A stretch of 64,000 nucleotides of DNA from Hymenobacter mellowenesis (GCF_030581005.1 NZ_JAUQSX010000008.1:1-64000), one strand, 5' to 3'; numbered from the stretch's first letter, positions 34,705 through 44,522 are shown. Numbers and translations: made by a program. Notes: generated from the sequence alone by a model not told the origin.

Positions 34705-35310
34705 CTACTTCGCCGGGCTCGTCCACTTATTGTCCCGAATCCGAAAGCGCCACGGCAGCCCCGCCGCCTCGGCCCCCGCGTACTCCAGCCCCACGCGGGC
34801 GCTAGCTACAACGTCACTTACCGCCTCGCCGTGGTCTTCAAACCAGAGCACCTCGCCCGTCACGGACAGGCCGGTGAGGACCGGGGTGATGCCCAGCGCC
34901 TGGCTCAGCAGCCCCGGGCCGGCGGTGAAGCCGCGCTTGGCGGCAGCCAAGCCGCGGCGGCGCAGCATTTCCTCGATGCCTGCGGTGGGTTCGATGGCCC
35001 GGATGAGCACGGCGTCGGGGTGGGCGGCGTCGTGAGTGGCGATGTTGAACAGCGCGTAGCGGTTGTACACGGTGTAGATGTAGGCCGCGCCGCCGGGCAC
35101 GTGCAGGCCCTGCGCCTGATGGCGCTTACGCTGCAGATGCATCGTGAGGGAGTTGTCGCCCTCGTGCCGGTAAGCCTCGGTTTCGACCACCCGGCCGGCC
35201 GTCACAATACCGTCGATGTTGGTATAGAGGTGCTTGCCGAGCAGGTCGCGGGCAATGGTCAGCACGTCGGGGCGCCGGAAGAAGGCAGCGGGCAGTTTGG
35301 AATGCGGCAT
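34705..35310 (-). CDS. DNA-3-methyladenine glycosylase (AAG/MPG family)
   Basis: A 201-residue alkyladenine DNA glycosylase; ATG at 35310. The catalytic region GIVTAGRVVETEAYRHEGDN holds the general-base Glu of VETEAY, followed by GGAAYIYTVYNRYALFNIAT and DAVLIRAIEPTAGIEEMLRR, family landmarks. It excises alkylated purines and starts base excision repair. Differences from the usual sequence: the DxASH and YGMHxxxNVV segments are replaced by DNSLTMH and YNRYALFNIA, which may change lesion range. It starts 5 bases after the stop of the DUF5686 gene and is probably co-transcribed with it. Confidence 0.92.
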   Translation of the reverse strand: MPHSKLPAAFFRRPDVLTIARDLLGKHLYTNIDGIVTAGRVVETEAYRHEGDNSLTMHLQRKRHQAQGLHVPGGAAYIYTVYNRYALFNIATHDAAHPDAVLIRAIEPTAGIEEMLRRRGLAAAKRGFTAGPGLLSQALGITPVLTGLSVTGEVLWFEDHGEAVSDVVASARVGLEYAGAEAAGLPWRFRIRDNKWTSPAK

Positions 35311-35315
35311 AGGTT

Positions 35316-37268
35316 TCAGCGGACGCGGTAGCGGAGCCCGATGCTGAGCAGCCAGGGTTGCTGCTGCCACGGCAGGCGCGTGGTGGGCTGGTCGTTCACG
35401 CGCAGGTCTACGTCGGCGCTGGGCAAATCGACGGTGGCGCTGCTGCGGAACAGAAAAAAGCCGCTTTCCTCGTCCACTTGCAGTTGGGTTTTGCGGCGTA
35501 GCGGCACCAGGTAGCTGGCATCGGCCACCAGCTCGAACTTGTGGCTCAGCTCCAGGCCCAGGCCCAGGCTGGGGCGCAGGGCGTCGCTCACGGTCTGGAT
35601 GCGGGCGCTTAGCTCGTCGGCGCTGAGGTGGGTGCCGGCCACGCGCAGGCCGCTGTCGGGGTTGTCGAAGGTGCCCAACGGCAGGCCCACCGTCTGGCGG
35701 AGGTAGCCAAGGCCGGCGCGGCCGTAGAGTGGGCGGTGGCCAGGGTTGAAGTTGTGCTCGTAGCTCAGGCCCGCTTCCCAGCCGTCGCCCTTAAACTGCC
35801 GATGCAGGCGCTGCGTGGCCAGGCGCACGGCCAATTCCTTCGTCAGGGCATATTGGTATTCAAACTGCACGAAGACGGTCAAATCCTGCGCGCGCACCGG
35901 GGCCGTGCGCTGCATTTGCAGGCCATAGCCGGCCGGCGCATACGCCACCGCGAGGCCGGCGGCGGGCACGGCCAACGGCCAAGCGCCTAGGTGCCAGCCG
36001 TAGCTGAAGCGCTTCAGAAAGCGGTCGAAGGCGCTGAGCTGCTTCTGCTGCGGGTCGGTGCCGGCCTCTGCAGAAGGTTTGAACAGGGAGTCGGCCTGCT
36101 GCTGGCGCTTTTGGTCGAACAGGATTTTTTGCACCGCCGCCGGGGGTAGCAACGTGGTGTGGCCCTTCCAGAAAGCCGAGTCGTAGGCCACGGTGTTGCG
36201 CAAAAACACGTCGTAGAGCTGTGCCCGCTCGGTGTAGCCGGGCCGGGGCGTCTGGGCCGTGTCGATGGCCGTGGTGAGGAATTCACCGAAGAATTTCAGC
36301 GGCGGCCCCACGGGCAGTTTGGCTTCGGTTTGCCACCACACGGTTTTCAGGTGCCAGCGGCCGGCGTACAATTGGTACGCCACGCGCAGAGCGCGCGAGT
36401 CGGCGATGTCGCGCGCGCCTCGGTTGAGGCCGGCGGCCGTGTAGTGCCACTCGGCCCCCAGAAAGGCGTAGCTGTCCTGCTCGATGTACATGCGGCCCTC
36501 GAAAGCGGCGCGGCGGGTGCCGGCCTTCGGCCCGAAGGTGATGACGTACACCGGCCGGTCCTGAAACGTGCTGCCGGGCGCCAGGCGGTAGTCGTAATCC
36601 TTGAAATGGGCCGGGTCGATGAAATCCGAGCGGCGGTGCACGAAATCGCCCATGTGCGCGATGAACGGCCCGCCGGCCCAGTCGATGCGAATGGGCGTGC
36701 GGTCGCGCCGCAAATCGACCTTGCGCGACTGCTTTATTTGAATGTCGCCCTCCGCCGTGCGCTTTGTATACGACTCCTTGAAGGCTAGCACCAGGCCCTC
36801 AGCCAGGTAGCGCGGCTGCCCGGCCGGGTCGTTGTCCGACTCGCGGTAGAAGCCCGTGAGCTGCGTGGGCCGCACGGGGTAGTTGCGCGGAATGCGCGCC
36901 ACGGCCTCCCGCACAATGCCCAGCACCGAGCCCGTCACCTGCACCTCGCCCAGCGCGGCCGGACTGATTTTCAATTCAATGCGCAGTTCCGGCCCCGGCA
37001 GCGGCGGCAGGGCGCGGGTGTATTTGCGGTAGCCGAGCAGGGCCACTTCCAGCCGCTCGTCCAGCAGCGCCGCCGGAATGCTCAAGGCAAAGCGCCCGTC
37101 GTCGTTGGTGCTCGTGCCGATGCGGTTGTCGGCCACGCCTACCTGCGCGTTCGGGATGGGTTGGTGGGTTTCGGCGTCCAGCACTTGGCCGCGCAGCAAA
37201 ACGGGGGCTTGCGCCAGCACGGGCCCGGCCAGCAACACCAGCCAAACCAAGCGCAATAGGCGGAGCAT
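35316..37268 (-). CDS. DUF5686 / carboxypeptidase-regulatory-like outer-membrane protein
   Basis: About 650 residues; signal peptide LRLVWLVLLAGPVLAQ (ATG at 37268; an ATG at 37292 is also possible). Residues about 20-100 are a CarboxypepD_reg-like beta-sandwich (LLRGQVLDAETHQPIPNAQV, LEVALLGYRKYTRAL). Then comes the DUF5686 family (IVREAVARIPRNYPVRPTQL, GFYRESDNDPAGQPRYLAEG, RPVYVITFGPKAG) and a C-terminal beta-barrel-like part (GLGLELSHKFELVADASYLV) ending LLSIGLRYRVR. Such proteins are thought to sit in the outer membrane; their job is unknown. Followed 5 bases later by the glycosylase gene. Confidence 0.87.
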   Translation of the reverse strand: MLRLLRLVWLVLLAGPVLAQAPVLLRGQVLDAETHQPIPNAQVGVADNRIGTSTNDDGRFALSIPAALLDERLEVALLGYRKYTRALPPLPGPELRIELKISPAALGEVQVTGSVLGIVREAVARIPRNYPVRPTQLTGFYRESDNDPAGQPRYLAEGLVLAFKESYTKRTAEGDIQIKQSRKVDLRRDRTPIRIDWAGGPFIAHMGDFVHRRSDFIDPAHFKDYDYRLAPGSTFQDRPVYVITFGPKAGTRRAAFEGRMYIEQDSYAFLGAEWHYTAAGLNRGARDIADSRALRVAYQLYAGRWHLKTVWWQTEAKLPVGPPLKFFGEFLTTAIDTAQTPRPGYTERAQLYDVFLRNTVAYDSAFWKGHTTLLPPAAVQKILFDQKRQQQADSLFKPSAEAGTDPQQKQLSAFDRFLKRFSYGWHLGAWPLAVPAAGLAVAYAPAGYGLQMQRTAPVRAQDLTVFVQFEYQYALTKELAVRLATQRLHRQFKGDGWEAGLSYEHNFNPGHRPLYGRAGLGYLRQTVGLPLGTFDNPDSGLRVAGTHLSADELSARIQTVSDALRPSLGLGLELSHKFELVADASYLVPLRRKTQLQVDEESGFFLFRSSATVDLPSADVDLRVNDQPTTRLPWQQQPWLLSIGLRYRVR

Positions 37269-37511
37269 TGGAAACGTTAGCGGTTTTACCATAAAATGGC
37301 TTGGGGAAGCGGGTCTGCTGGAGTCGGCGGCCTTCATCTGGTACGCTTGCCGCGAAAAAACAGGCCGGGCGCGGACGGCTCACGGCTTGGCAAATTATTC
37401 AACAACCATTGAGTTCCCAACGGCGTGACTACCACGGCCAGTATTTGAGCGGCAGATTTTCTGCACTTTTCAACAGACGTTGCTTTTCCGCCTTAACTAC
37501 CTACTACGCAA

Positions 37512-38108
37512 TTGTTTCACCACACCAGGAAAATAGCCGCCGCGCTGGGGCTGCTAGGCCTGGCAGGCTGCCGGGCATTCGACCCTGCACTGCTCGCGCC
37601 CACGCCCGAAACCCTGCCCGCCCGGCTGCCACCCTTGGCGGCCGAAGTCCGACTGCCGCATTTTTTCGTCAGCCGCGATTCTCAAACCGTGGCCACGGAT
37701 GTGCGCACCCTGTTTGGGCGCGAAGTGCGCGAGGTGCTGGTCGATTCCTCCGGCACGCCCCAGGGCTTCGCGGTGCTCACCGCTCGCCGCGTCCGCTACG
37801 GCACAGGGCCGGTTTATTCGTACATCTCGGGCCTGGCGTTTGGCGGGATGAACCTGTTGGGGTTTCCATTCGCCCGCTACCGCTGCGCTGTCGATTTGCA
37901 GCTCGACGTGCGCAACCAGCGCCGCGAACTGGTAGGCACCTACTACGCCCAGGAGCAAGCCACGGCCACGGCGGGCTTCTACAGCCGTGCCAACTATGCG
38001 CAGCCCGAGCGGGTGCTCTACCTGCAGTGCGTCCGGCAGGGGCTGACGCAGATTAGGGCGCAGCTGCAGCCCGAAATCCCCCGCCTTCGGGAGGAGCTGG
38101 CGCCGTAA
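37512..38108 (+). CDS. Lipoprotein of unknown function
   Basis: A 198-residue protein starting at TTG (37512); no ATG exists before the lipobox LGLLGLAGCRAF (Cys about residue 20). The mature part has LPHFFVSRDSQTVATDVRTL near residue 50 and a short hydrophobic stretch YSYISGLAFGGMNLLGFPFA around 100-120, possibly a membrane-dipping segment. The last third is hydrophilic with no known motif. I do not recognise the family; relatives in Bacteroidota are annotated as hypothetical lipoproteins. It lies 3 bases from, and converges with, the aspartate-semialdehyde dehydrogenase gene. Confidence 0.72.
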   Translation: MFHHTRKIAAALGLLGLAGCRAFDPALLAPTPETLPARLPPLAAEVRLPHFFVSRDSQTVATDVRTLFGREVREVLVDSSGTPQGFAVLTARRVRYGTGPVYSYISGLAFGGMNLLGFPFARYRCAVDLQLDVRNQRRELVGTYYAQEQATATAGFYSRANYAQPERVLYLQCVRQGLTQIRAQLQPEIPRLREELAP

Positions 38109-38110
38109 GG

Positions 38111-39112
38111 CTAGCGGCCGGCCGGCACCAGCTTGCCCACCAGGTACTCGGCAATCTGCACAGCGTTGGTGGCGGCGCCCTTGCGCAGATTGTCAGCCAC
38201 CACCCACATATTGAGAGTGCGGGGCTGGGTTTCGTCGCGGCGCAGGCGGCCCACCAGCACGGCGTCGCGGCCGTGGCTGTCTTTGGGCATGGGGTAGCGG
38301 TTGGTGCTGGGGTCGTCCACCAGCTCCACGCCGGGCGTATTGGCCAGGATTTCGCGCACCTCGGCCAGGTCGAATTCGCGCTCAAACTCCACGTTGATGG
38401 ACTCGGAGTGGCCGCCCATCACCGGAATCCGCACACAGGTGGCCGTGACGCGGATGCTGTCGTCGCCCATGATTTTCTTGGTCTCATTCACCATCTTCAG
38501 CTCCTCCTTAGTGTAGCCGTTGGGCTCGAACACGTCGATGTGCGGCAGCACGTTCAGGTCGATGGGGTGCGGGTAGGCGGGGTTGGTGGCGGGCTTGCCG
38601 GCGCGCTCTTCGAGGAGCTGGTCCACGGCTTTTTTGCCGGTGCCCGTCACGCTTTGGTAGGTGCTCACCACAATGCGCTGCACCTTGTAGGCCTTGTGCA
38701 AGTCATTCAACGCCACCACCATCTGAATGGTGGAGCAGTTGGGGTTGGCAATGATTTTATCCTCCGGCGTGAGGGTATCGGCATTCAGCTCGGGCACCAC
38801 CAGCTTCTTGGTGGGGTCCATGCGCCAGGCCGAGGAATTGTCGATAACGGTGGTGCCCACGGCGGCAAAGCGCGGCGCGTGCTCCTTGCTCACGGAGCCG
38901 CCGGCCGAGAAGATGGCGATGTCGGGCCGGGCTGCAATGGCGTCGTCCATGCTCACCACGGGGTATTTCTTTCCCAGGAACTCCACCTCCTGGCCCACCG
39001 ACCGCGCCGAGGCCACGGGCAGCAATTCAGTAAGGGGAAACTGACGCTCGGCCAATACTTTCAACATCTCGGTGCCCACCAAACCGGTGGCACCCACAAC
39101 AGCAATTTTCAT
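38111..39112 (-). CDS. asd: Aspartate-semialdehyde dehydrogenase
   Basis: A 333-residue enzyme, normal length for the family. NADP-binding loop KIAVVGATGLVGTEMLKVL at the start; active-site cysteine C126 in IANPNCSTIQMV; substrate-binding GGHSESINVEFER near residue 235. It reduces aspartyl-4-phosphate to aspartate-4-semialdehyde, the branch point to lysine (and diaminopimelate for the cell wall), threonine and methionine, in the cytoplasm. No other pathway gene is adjacent; upstream is a palindromic repeat. Confidence 0.97.
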   Translation of the reverse strand: MKIAVVGATGLVGTEMLKVLAERQFPLTELLPVASARSVGQEVEFLGKKYPVVSMDDAIAARPDIAIFSAGGSVSKEHAPRFAAVGTTVIDNSSAWRMDPTKKLVVPELNADTLTPEDKIIANPNCSTIQMVVALNDLHKAYKVQRIVVSTYQSVTGTGKKAVDQLLEERAGKPATNPAYPHPIDLNVLPHIDVFEPNGYTKEELKMVNETKKIMGDDSIRVTATCVRIPVMGGHSESINVEFEREFDLAEVREILANTPGVELVDDPSTNRYPMPKDSHGRDAVLVGRLRRDETQPRTLNMWVVADNLRKGAATNAVQIAEYLVGKLVPAGR

Positions 39113-39229
39113 GGAAAAAGCAGAAAGATAAAAAGCTGCGCCTTCGAGGGGCGCCGAACGACAAATGTCGCCACAAATGGACTACTTTAGACGTTGCGTA
39201 GGCTTACGCTGCGCTTTGCAACAAATCGT

Positions 39230-39318
39230 TTGTCATCCTGAGCACAGCGAAAGACCTGCTCACGTCAGCACGAATGGTCCTAACGTGAGCAGGTCTTTCG
39301 CTGTGCTCAGGATGACAA
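39230..39318. repeat. Family A-like long palindromic element
   Basis: Arms TTGTCATCCTGAGCACAGCG / CGCTGTGCTCAGGATGACAA, extended inward by AAAGACCTGCTCACGT / ACGTGAGCAGGTCTTT, about 36 paired bases with almost no mismatch. The text GTCATCCTGAGC relates it to family A, but the inner arm differs, so it is a subfamily. Confidence 0.9.
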
Positions 39319-39341
39319 CACTTCACCCCTCATTGGCTTCA

Positions 39342-42300
39342 ATGAAACACCTTTTACTGCTGCTCCTGCTGTTCCCCCTCTTCGCTCACGCCCAAATGAG
39401 CGACGATTTTACGGATGGCAACTTCACCGCTAACCCCGCCTGGACCGGCGACGTGGCCAGCTTTCAGGTGAACACGCAAATCCTGCAAAGCAACGGCCCG
39501 GCCGTGACGGGCACCCAGTTGCAGCTGGTGACGCCGGTGCAGGCCGTGACGGGCACCACCTGGGAATTCTGGGTTAACCTGCGCCTGGCCACTTCCAGCG
39601 GCAATCTGGCCGATGTGTGGCTGATGTCGGAGCAGGCCGACCTCAAGGCCACCGGCAACCGCGGCTACTTCGTGCGCCTGGGCGGCACCCCCGACGAGGT
39701 GGCCCTATTCCGCAAAGACGCCACCGGCAACCCGGTTTACGTCGTGGACGGGGCCGACGGGACCTTGCCTACCACCACCACGGCCAGCACGGCCAGCACC
39801 ACGCGCGTGCGTGTGACCCGCAGCCCGGCCAACGTCTGGACCCTGGAACGCGACCTCAGCGGCGGGCGCACCTTCGTCTCGGAAGGCTCGGCCACCGACG
39901 CCACCTACCAGCGCAGCCAGTACCTGGGCGTACTGTTGGTGTATTCCTCGCTGAACGGCCGCAATTTCTATTTTGATGATTTCGTCGTCACCGACAACAC
40001 CCCGCCGCAGCTGACCGACGTGGCCGTGGCCGGCCCCAACCAGCTCGACGTGCTGTTCAACGAACCCGTGGCCATCAGCACGGCCGCGACCAATTTCCGC
40101 CTGAGCAGCGGCGCCGTGCCCACCACGGCCGTGCGCAGCACCACCGACCCCGGCCAAGTGCGCCTCACCTTCGCGGCGACGCTGCCCACCGGCGCCAACA
40201 CCCTGGAGGCCCGCAACGTGGCCGACCTCTACGGCAACGTGGCCGCCGGCCCGCTCACGCTGGGCTTTACCATTGCGGCCCCCACCGTGGGGCCGGGCTA
40301 CCACCAACTGCTCATCAGCGAGATATACGCCAACGAAGTGGCGCCTGCCGGGTCACCGGCGGCTACCTACGCATCGGAATTCGTTGAGATTTACAACCCC
40401 ACGGCCAATGTACTGGACCTGGGCGGCGTGCGCCTCTCGCGCACCAGCAGCACGGGCCCGGCGGCCGTGTTTCCGGCCGGGGCCGTGCTGCAGCCTGGCG
40501 AGTACGCCGTGGTGTGCGGCAGCACCCGCACCAGCCAGTTTGCCAGCTCGGGCAAAGTGTTCGGGCTCACCAACTTCCCGGCCTTGCTCAACGCCGGCGA
40601 CCAGCTGCTGCTGCGCGACCGCCAGGGCCGGGCCGTGTTTGAAGTATCGTATTCCGACACCTGGTACCAGGACCCAGTGAAACGCGGCGGCGGCTGGAGC
40701 CTGGAGATGGTGGACACCGGCCAGCCCTGCTCCGATGGGCAAAACTGGATGGCCAGCACCGACCCCACCGGCGCCACGCCCGGCCGCCGCAATTCGGTGG
40801 CCACCAACAACCCCGACCGCACGGCGCCGGCCCTGCTCAGCGCCGCGGCCAGCAGCGCTACCACCGTTCGCCTCCTATTCGGCGAAAAGCTCGACAGCAC
40901 GCTCATGGCCAACGCGGCCCTGTATACCCTGCAGCCGGCCGTGGCCGTGCAGCGCGCCGTCGTGCTGCCCTACGATTTCCGGGCCGTTGAGCTGACGCTG
41001 GCCGCCGCGCTGCCCATCAACCAGGCCACCACCGTGGCCGTGCAGCGCGCTACCGACTGCGTGGGCAACGGCACCGGGCCGGTCACGTCGGCGGCTTTCA
41101 CATACTACGGTCCACCCGTGGCACCGCGGCTCAACCAGCTGGTGCTCACCGAAATCATGGCCGATGAAGACCCGCCGGTGGGATTGCCGAAAGCCGAGTT
41201 TGTGGAGATTTTTAATTCTACGGCCACGCTGCTCGACCTGGGCGGCGTGCGCCTGCTAAAGCCCAGCACGACTACGGCAGCCGTGTTTCCGGCCGGGACG
41301 GTGCTGCGGCCGGGCGAGTACGCCGTGGTGTGCGGCACAACAGCCGCCCCGCTCTTCAACCAGTTTTTTGCCTCGGCTACCACCGCCCCGCGCGTGTTCG
41401 GGCTGACCAGCTTTCCGTCATTGAGCAACGGCGGCGACCAACTGGTGCTGCGCGGGCGCGACGGCCGCACGTTGTTCGAAGTCGCGTACTCCGATGCGTG
41501 GTACCGCGACGCCAACAAAAAGAACGGCGGCTGGAGCCTGGAAATGATTGACACCAGCAACCCCTGCGCCGGCGCCAACAACTGGACGGCCAGCGTGGAC
41601 CCGCTGGGCGGCACGCCCGGCAAGGTGAACTCGGTGCGCGCCGCCAACGCCGATGCCAACGCCCCCACCCTGCTGCGCGCCGTGGCTCTGAATGCCACCA
41701 CTGTGCGGGCCTACTTCTCGGAAAAGCTCGACAGCACCTCGGCCGCCAACGCCGCCCGCTACGCCCTGGCCGCCCCCGGCCCGGCCGTGACGCGGGCCGC
41801 CCCCGTATCCCCTGATTTCCGCCAAGTAGACCTGACGCTGGCCGCCGCCCTGCTGCCCAGCCGCCCCACCACCCTCACCGTGCAAACGGCTACCGACTGC
41901 GTGGGCAATGCCAGCGGCTCCCTGCAATCGGCCACGCTGGCGCTGCCGGAGGCGGCCGTGAGCGGCGATGTGGTGATAAACGAGCTATTGTTCAACCCGC
42001 GCACCGGCGGCGTGCGCTTTGTGGAACTGCTAAATCGCAGCAACAAATTCATTGACCTGCAGGGCTGGCAAATCGGCAATCTGAAGCCCGACAACAGCGT
42101 GGATGCCGACGTGCTGGGCACCGCGCCGCTGGTGTTGGCGCCAGGCCAGCTGCTGGCTTTCAGCACGAGTACGAATACCATTATTTCGCAATACCCCACC
42201 AGCAGCGACGAAGCGAACCTGGTGCAAATAAGCGGTTTTCCGACCTTCCCGGATGCCAGCACGGCCTTGCTATTCAATGCCACAGGCATTGAAATCGACC

Positions 42301-42800
42301 GGTTTGCCTACAGCAAAACCATGCACCTGAGCTTGCTGGCCTCGCAGGAAGGCGTGTCACTGGAGCGCATTCGGGCGGCGGGGCTGAGCAACGGCAGCAA
42401 CTTCCACTCGGCGGCCAGCGCGGTGGGCTACGCCACGCCCGGCCGCCCCAACTCGCAAGCCCAGGATGCGGTGGGCGGCGACCAGGAGTGGGCCGTGGCA
42501 CCCGAAGTATTCACCCCCGACGACGACGGCCAGCAGGATTTTGCCACCCTCAACTACCACCTCGACCAGCCCGGCTACGCCGCCACCGTGACGGTGTACG
42601 ACGCCCTGGGCCGCCTCACGCGCCGCCTCGTGCGCAACGAAACCCTGCCCACCACCGGCTTCGTGCAGTGGGACGGCATCGACGACCGGGGCCACAAGGC
42701 CGCCGTGGGCTATTACATTCTACTGGTCGAATTATTCCGCCCCAACGGTGGCGAAAAGCGCGAATTCAAGAAGACTGTGGTGCTGGGCGCGCGATTTTAG
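39342..42800 (+). CDS. Secreted lamin-tail-domain protein with T9SS/FlgD-like C-terminus
   Basis: A 1152-residue protein; ATG at 39342 with signal peptide LLLLLLLFPLFAHAQ (the longer frame runs back through the palindromic repeat). N-terminal laminin-G-like region (MSDDFTDGNFTANPAWTGDV, GRNFYFDDFVVTDNTPPQLT). Three lamin-tail domains follow: LLISEIYANEVAPAGSPAAT, LVLTEIMADEDPPVGLPKAE and VVINELLFNPRTGGVRFVEL, each with VEIYNPT/VEIFNST/VELLNRS and VLDLGGVRL/LLDLGGVRL. Between them are bacterial Ig-like units with FGEKLDSTLMANAALYTLQP and FSEKLDSTSAANAARYALAA. The C-terminus (EVFTPDDDGQQDFATLNYHL, ATVTVYDALGRLTRRL) is a FlgD-like/T9SS sorting module. It precedes the DUF1800 and DUF1501 genes on the same strand. 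Confidence 0.9.
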   Translation: MKHLLLLLLLFPLFAHAQMSDDFTDGNFTANPAWTGDVASFQVNTQILQSNGPAVTGTQLQLVTPVQAVTGTTWEFWVNLRLATSSGNLADVWLMSEQADLKATGNRGYFVRLGGTPDEVALFRKDATGNPVYVVDGADGTLPTTTTASTASTTRVRVTRSPANVWTLERDLSGGRTFVSEGSATDATYQRSQYLGVLLVYSSLNGRNFYFDDFVVTDNTPPQLTDVAVAGPNQLDVLFNEPVAISTAATNFRLSSGAVPTTAVRSTTDPGQVRLTFAATLPTGANTLEARNVADLYGNVAAGPLTLGFTIAAPTVGPGYHQLLISEIYANEVAPAGSPAATYASEFVEIYNPTANVLDLGGVRLSRTSSTGPAAVFPAGAVLQPGEYAVVCGSTRTSQFASSGKVFGLTNFPALLNAGDQLLLRDRQGRAVFEVSYSDTWYQDPVKRGGGWSLEMVDTGQPCSDGQNWMASTDPTGATPGRRNSVATNNPDRTAPALLSAAASSATTVRLLFGEKLDSTLMANAALYTLQPAVAVQRAVVLPYDFRAVELTLAAALPINQATTVAVQRATDCVGNGTGPVTSAAFTYYGPPVAPRLNQLVLTEIMADEDPPVGLPKAEFVEIFNSTATLLDLGGVRLLKPSTTTAAVFPAGTVLRPGEYAVVCGTTAAPLFNQFFASATTAPRVFGLTSFPSLSNGGDQLVLRGRDGRTLFEVAYSDAWYRDANKKNGGWSLEMIDTSNPCAGANNWTASVDPLGGTPGKVNSVRAANADANAPTLLRAVALNATTVRAYFSEKLDSTSAANAARYALAAPGPAVTRAAPVSPDFRQVDLTLAAALLPSRPTTLTVQTATDCVGNASGSLQSATLALPEAAVSGDVVINELLFNPRTGGVRFVELLNRSNKFIDLQGWQIGNLKPDNSVDADVLGTAPLVLAPGQLLAFSTSTNTIISQYPTSSDEANLVQISGFPTFPDASTALLFNATGIEIDRFAYSKTMHLSLLASQEGVSLERIRAAGLSNGSNFHSAASAVGYATPGRPNSQAQDAVGGDQEWAVAPEVFTPDDDGQQDFATLNYHLDQPGYAATVTVYDALGRLTRRLVRNETLPTTGFVQWDGIDDRGHKAAVGYYILLVELFRPNGGEKREFKKTVVLGARF

Positions 42801-42821
42801 ACGCTTCGCTTAATGAGAAAT

Positions 42822-42878
42822 GCGGAACTTCATGGAACGTCATGTCGAGCGCAGCCGAGACGTTCCATGAAGTTCCGT
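42822..42878. repeat. Short palindromic element, family A-like
   Basis: CGGAACTTCATGGAACGTC / GACGTTCCATGAAGTTCCG around ATGTCGAGCGCAGCCGA. The loop itself resembles the family A arm (CATGxxGAGCGCAGC), suggesting a truncated or rearranged copy. Confidence 0.8.
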
Positions 42879-42926
42879 TGGCCCACGCCTCATTAAACCC
42901 CGCTTGCTGGTTCGCGTCTTAAAGAC

Positions 42927-44498
42927 ATGAACAGCGCCCAGCAACTCCAGCACTTATACTGGCGCGCCGGCTTCGGCCCGCGCCCGCAAGACGTGTCCGC
43001 CGGCCTCAGCCCGCGCAAAGCCCTGCGTCAGCTCCTACACGATTCCGAGAAGTACGAGCCCCTGGTCGGCCCGGCCCTGAGCTACGCCGACCCGCAGGGT
43101 ATGGCCATGACCGACCCGGCTTCCATCAAAAACAACCCCGTGCCGAACGGCATGGTGACCACGCCCGACCAGCCCGCCCCTCCCGGCGCACCCGTGCCGC
43201 CGGTGGCGCCCATGCGCCCGCGGGCAGCTTTCCGGGGCGGCACCATTGCGGCCGGCGTGCCTCGCCTGCGCCGCGCCGACCTCACACCCGAGCAACGCAA
43301 GATGCAGAACGAGGGCATCCGCGACGCTTACAACAACATGAGCACGGCTTGGATGGAGCGCATGGCCACCTCGCCAGCCCAGCTACGCGAGAAGATGGTG
43401 CTGTTCTGGCACGGGCACTTCGCCTGCCGCGTGCGCCAGCCCGATGCGGCCCTAAGCCTGCACAACGCCATGCGCCAGCACGCGCTGGGCAAATTTCCCG
43501 ACCTGCTGCTGGCCGTGAGCCAGGAGCCGGCTATGCTGCAGTTCCTCAACAACCAGCAAAACCGCAAGGAGCACCCCAACGAAAACTTCGCCCGCGAGGT
43601 GATGGAGCTCTTCACGCTGGGCCGCGGCAACTACACCGAAAACGACGTGAAAGAAGCCGCCCGCGCCTTCACCGGCTGGGGCTCCGACTACCAGGGCCGC
43701 TTCAAGTTCCGGGAGCGGGAACACGACGCGGGCAGTAAAACCTTCCTCGGCAAAACCGGCAACCTGACCGGCGAGGACGTGCTCCAGCACATCCTGGCGC
43801 AGCCGGCGGCGGCCACGTTTCTGGTCACGAAAATCTACCGCTTCTTCGTGAACGACGTGCCCAACCCGGCCCACATCGAGCCGCTGGCGGTGGCCTTCCG
43901 CAGGAGTGGTTACGACCTGACCGATTTGATGGAGCGCCTGTTTTCGGCCGACTGGTTTTACGAGCCGGCCAACGTGGGCACCCATATCAAGAGCCCCGTG
44001 GAACTGCTGGCGGGCATTCGCCGCACGCTCAACGTGAAGATTGACAACAGCCAGCCGCTGCTGGGCTACCAGCGCGCGCTGGGCCAAAACCTGTTTCAGC
44101 CGCCGAACGTGGCCGGCTGGCCCGGCGGCCGCAACTGGATAGATTCGTCGTCGCTGCTGCTGCGCCTGCAGCTGCCTTCCATCCTCTTCAAAAACGCCGA
44201 ATTCGCGGTGGCGCTCAAGCAGGACGAGAATGACATCGCCCCGAATATGACCAAGGCCGAGCGCACCGTGCGGCCCGGCGCGGGCGCCCACCTGCCGCTG
44301 GCCCCGCTGCAACAGCTGCTGGGCGCAACGCCCGCCGCCCAGCAGCCCGAGAAGCTCAGTGCCTTTTTGTTACAAGCCAACATCCGGCCCGAGAATTTGC
44401 AGCTGGTGCAGCAGGCGGCGCAGCAGAAAGAGCCGGCCGAGGCGTTGCGCGCCACGCTGGTGAGCTTGCTGAGTCTGCCGGAATATCAGCTGGCGTAA
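42927..44498 (+). CDS. DUF1800 domain-containing protein
   Basis: A 523-residue DUF1800 protein. Visible family segments are LLYWRAGFGPRP-like start (LQHLYWRAGFGPRPQDVSA), MVLFWHGHFACRVRQPDAAL, ENFAREVMELFTLGRGNYTE, GDVKEAARAFTGW-like DVKEAARAFTGWGSDYQGRF, LVTKIYRFFVNDVPN and GWPGGRNWIDSSSLLLRLQL. It has no signal peptide, unlike some relatives, and a Pro-rich insert at about residues 75-95. The biochemical role is unknown; in many Bacteroidota and Planctomycetes it is encoded next to DUF1501, exactly as here, and both follow an exported surface protein. Confidence 0.93.
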   Translation: MNSAQQLQHLYWRAGFGPRPQDVSAGLSPRKALRQLLHDSEKYEPLVGPALSYADPQGMAMTDPASIKNNPVPNGMVTTPDQPAPPGAPVPPVAPMRPRAAFRGGTIAAGVPRLRRADLTPEQRKMQNEGIRDAYNNMSTAWMERMATSPAQLREKMVLFWHGHFACRVRQPDAALSLHNAMRQHALGKFPDLLLAVSQEPAMLQFLNNQQNRKEHPNENFAREVMELFTLGRGNYTENDVKEAARAFTGWGSDYQGRFKFREREHDAGSKTFLGKTGNLTGEDVLQHILAQPAAATFLVTKIYRFFVNDVPNPAHIEPLAVAFRRSGYDLTDLMERLFSADWFYEPANVGTHIKSPVELLAGIRRTLNVKIDNSQPLLGYQRALGQNLFQPPNVAGWPGGRNWIDSSSLLLRLQLPSILFKNAEFAVALKQDENDIAPNMTKAERTVRPGAGAHLPLAPLQQLLGATPAAQQPEKLSAFLLQANIRPENLQLVQQAAQQKEPAEALRATLVSLLSLPEYQLA

Positions 44499-44522
44499 CT
44501 GAGTTGAAATTCAATTTTTTAA

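Noticed and set aside
39165..39341. Upstream extension of the lamin-tail gene from 39165
   Set aside because: The extension is a translation of the palindromic repeat; the signal peptide begins at 39342.
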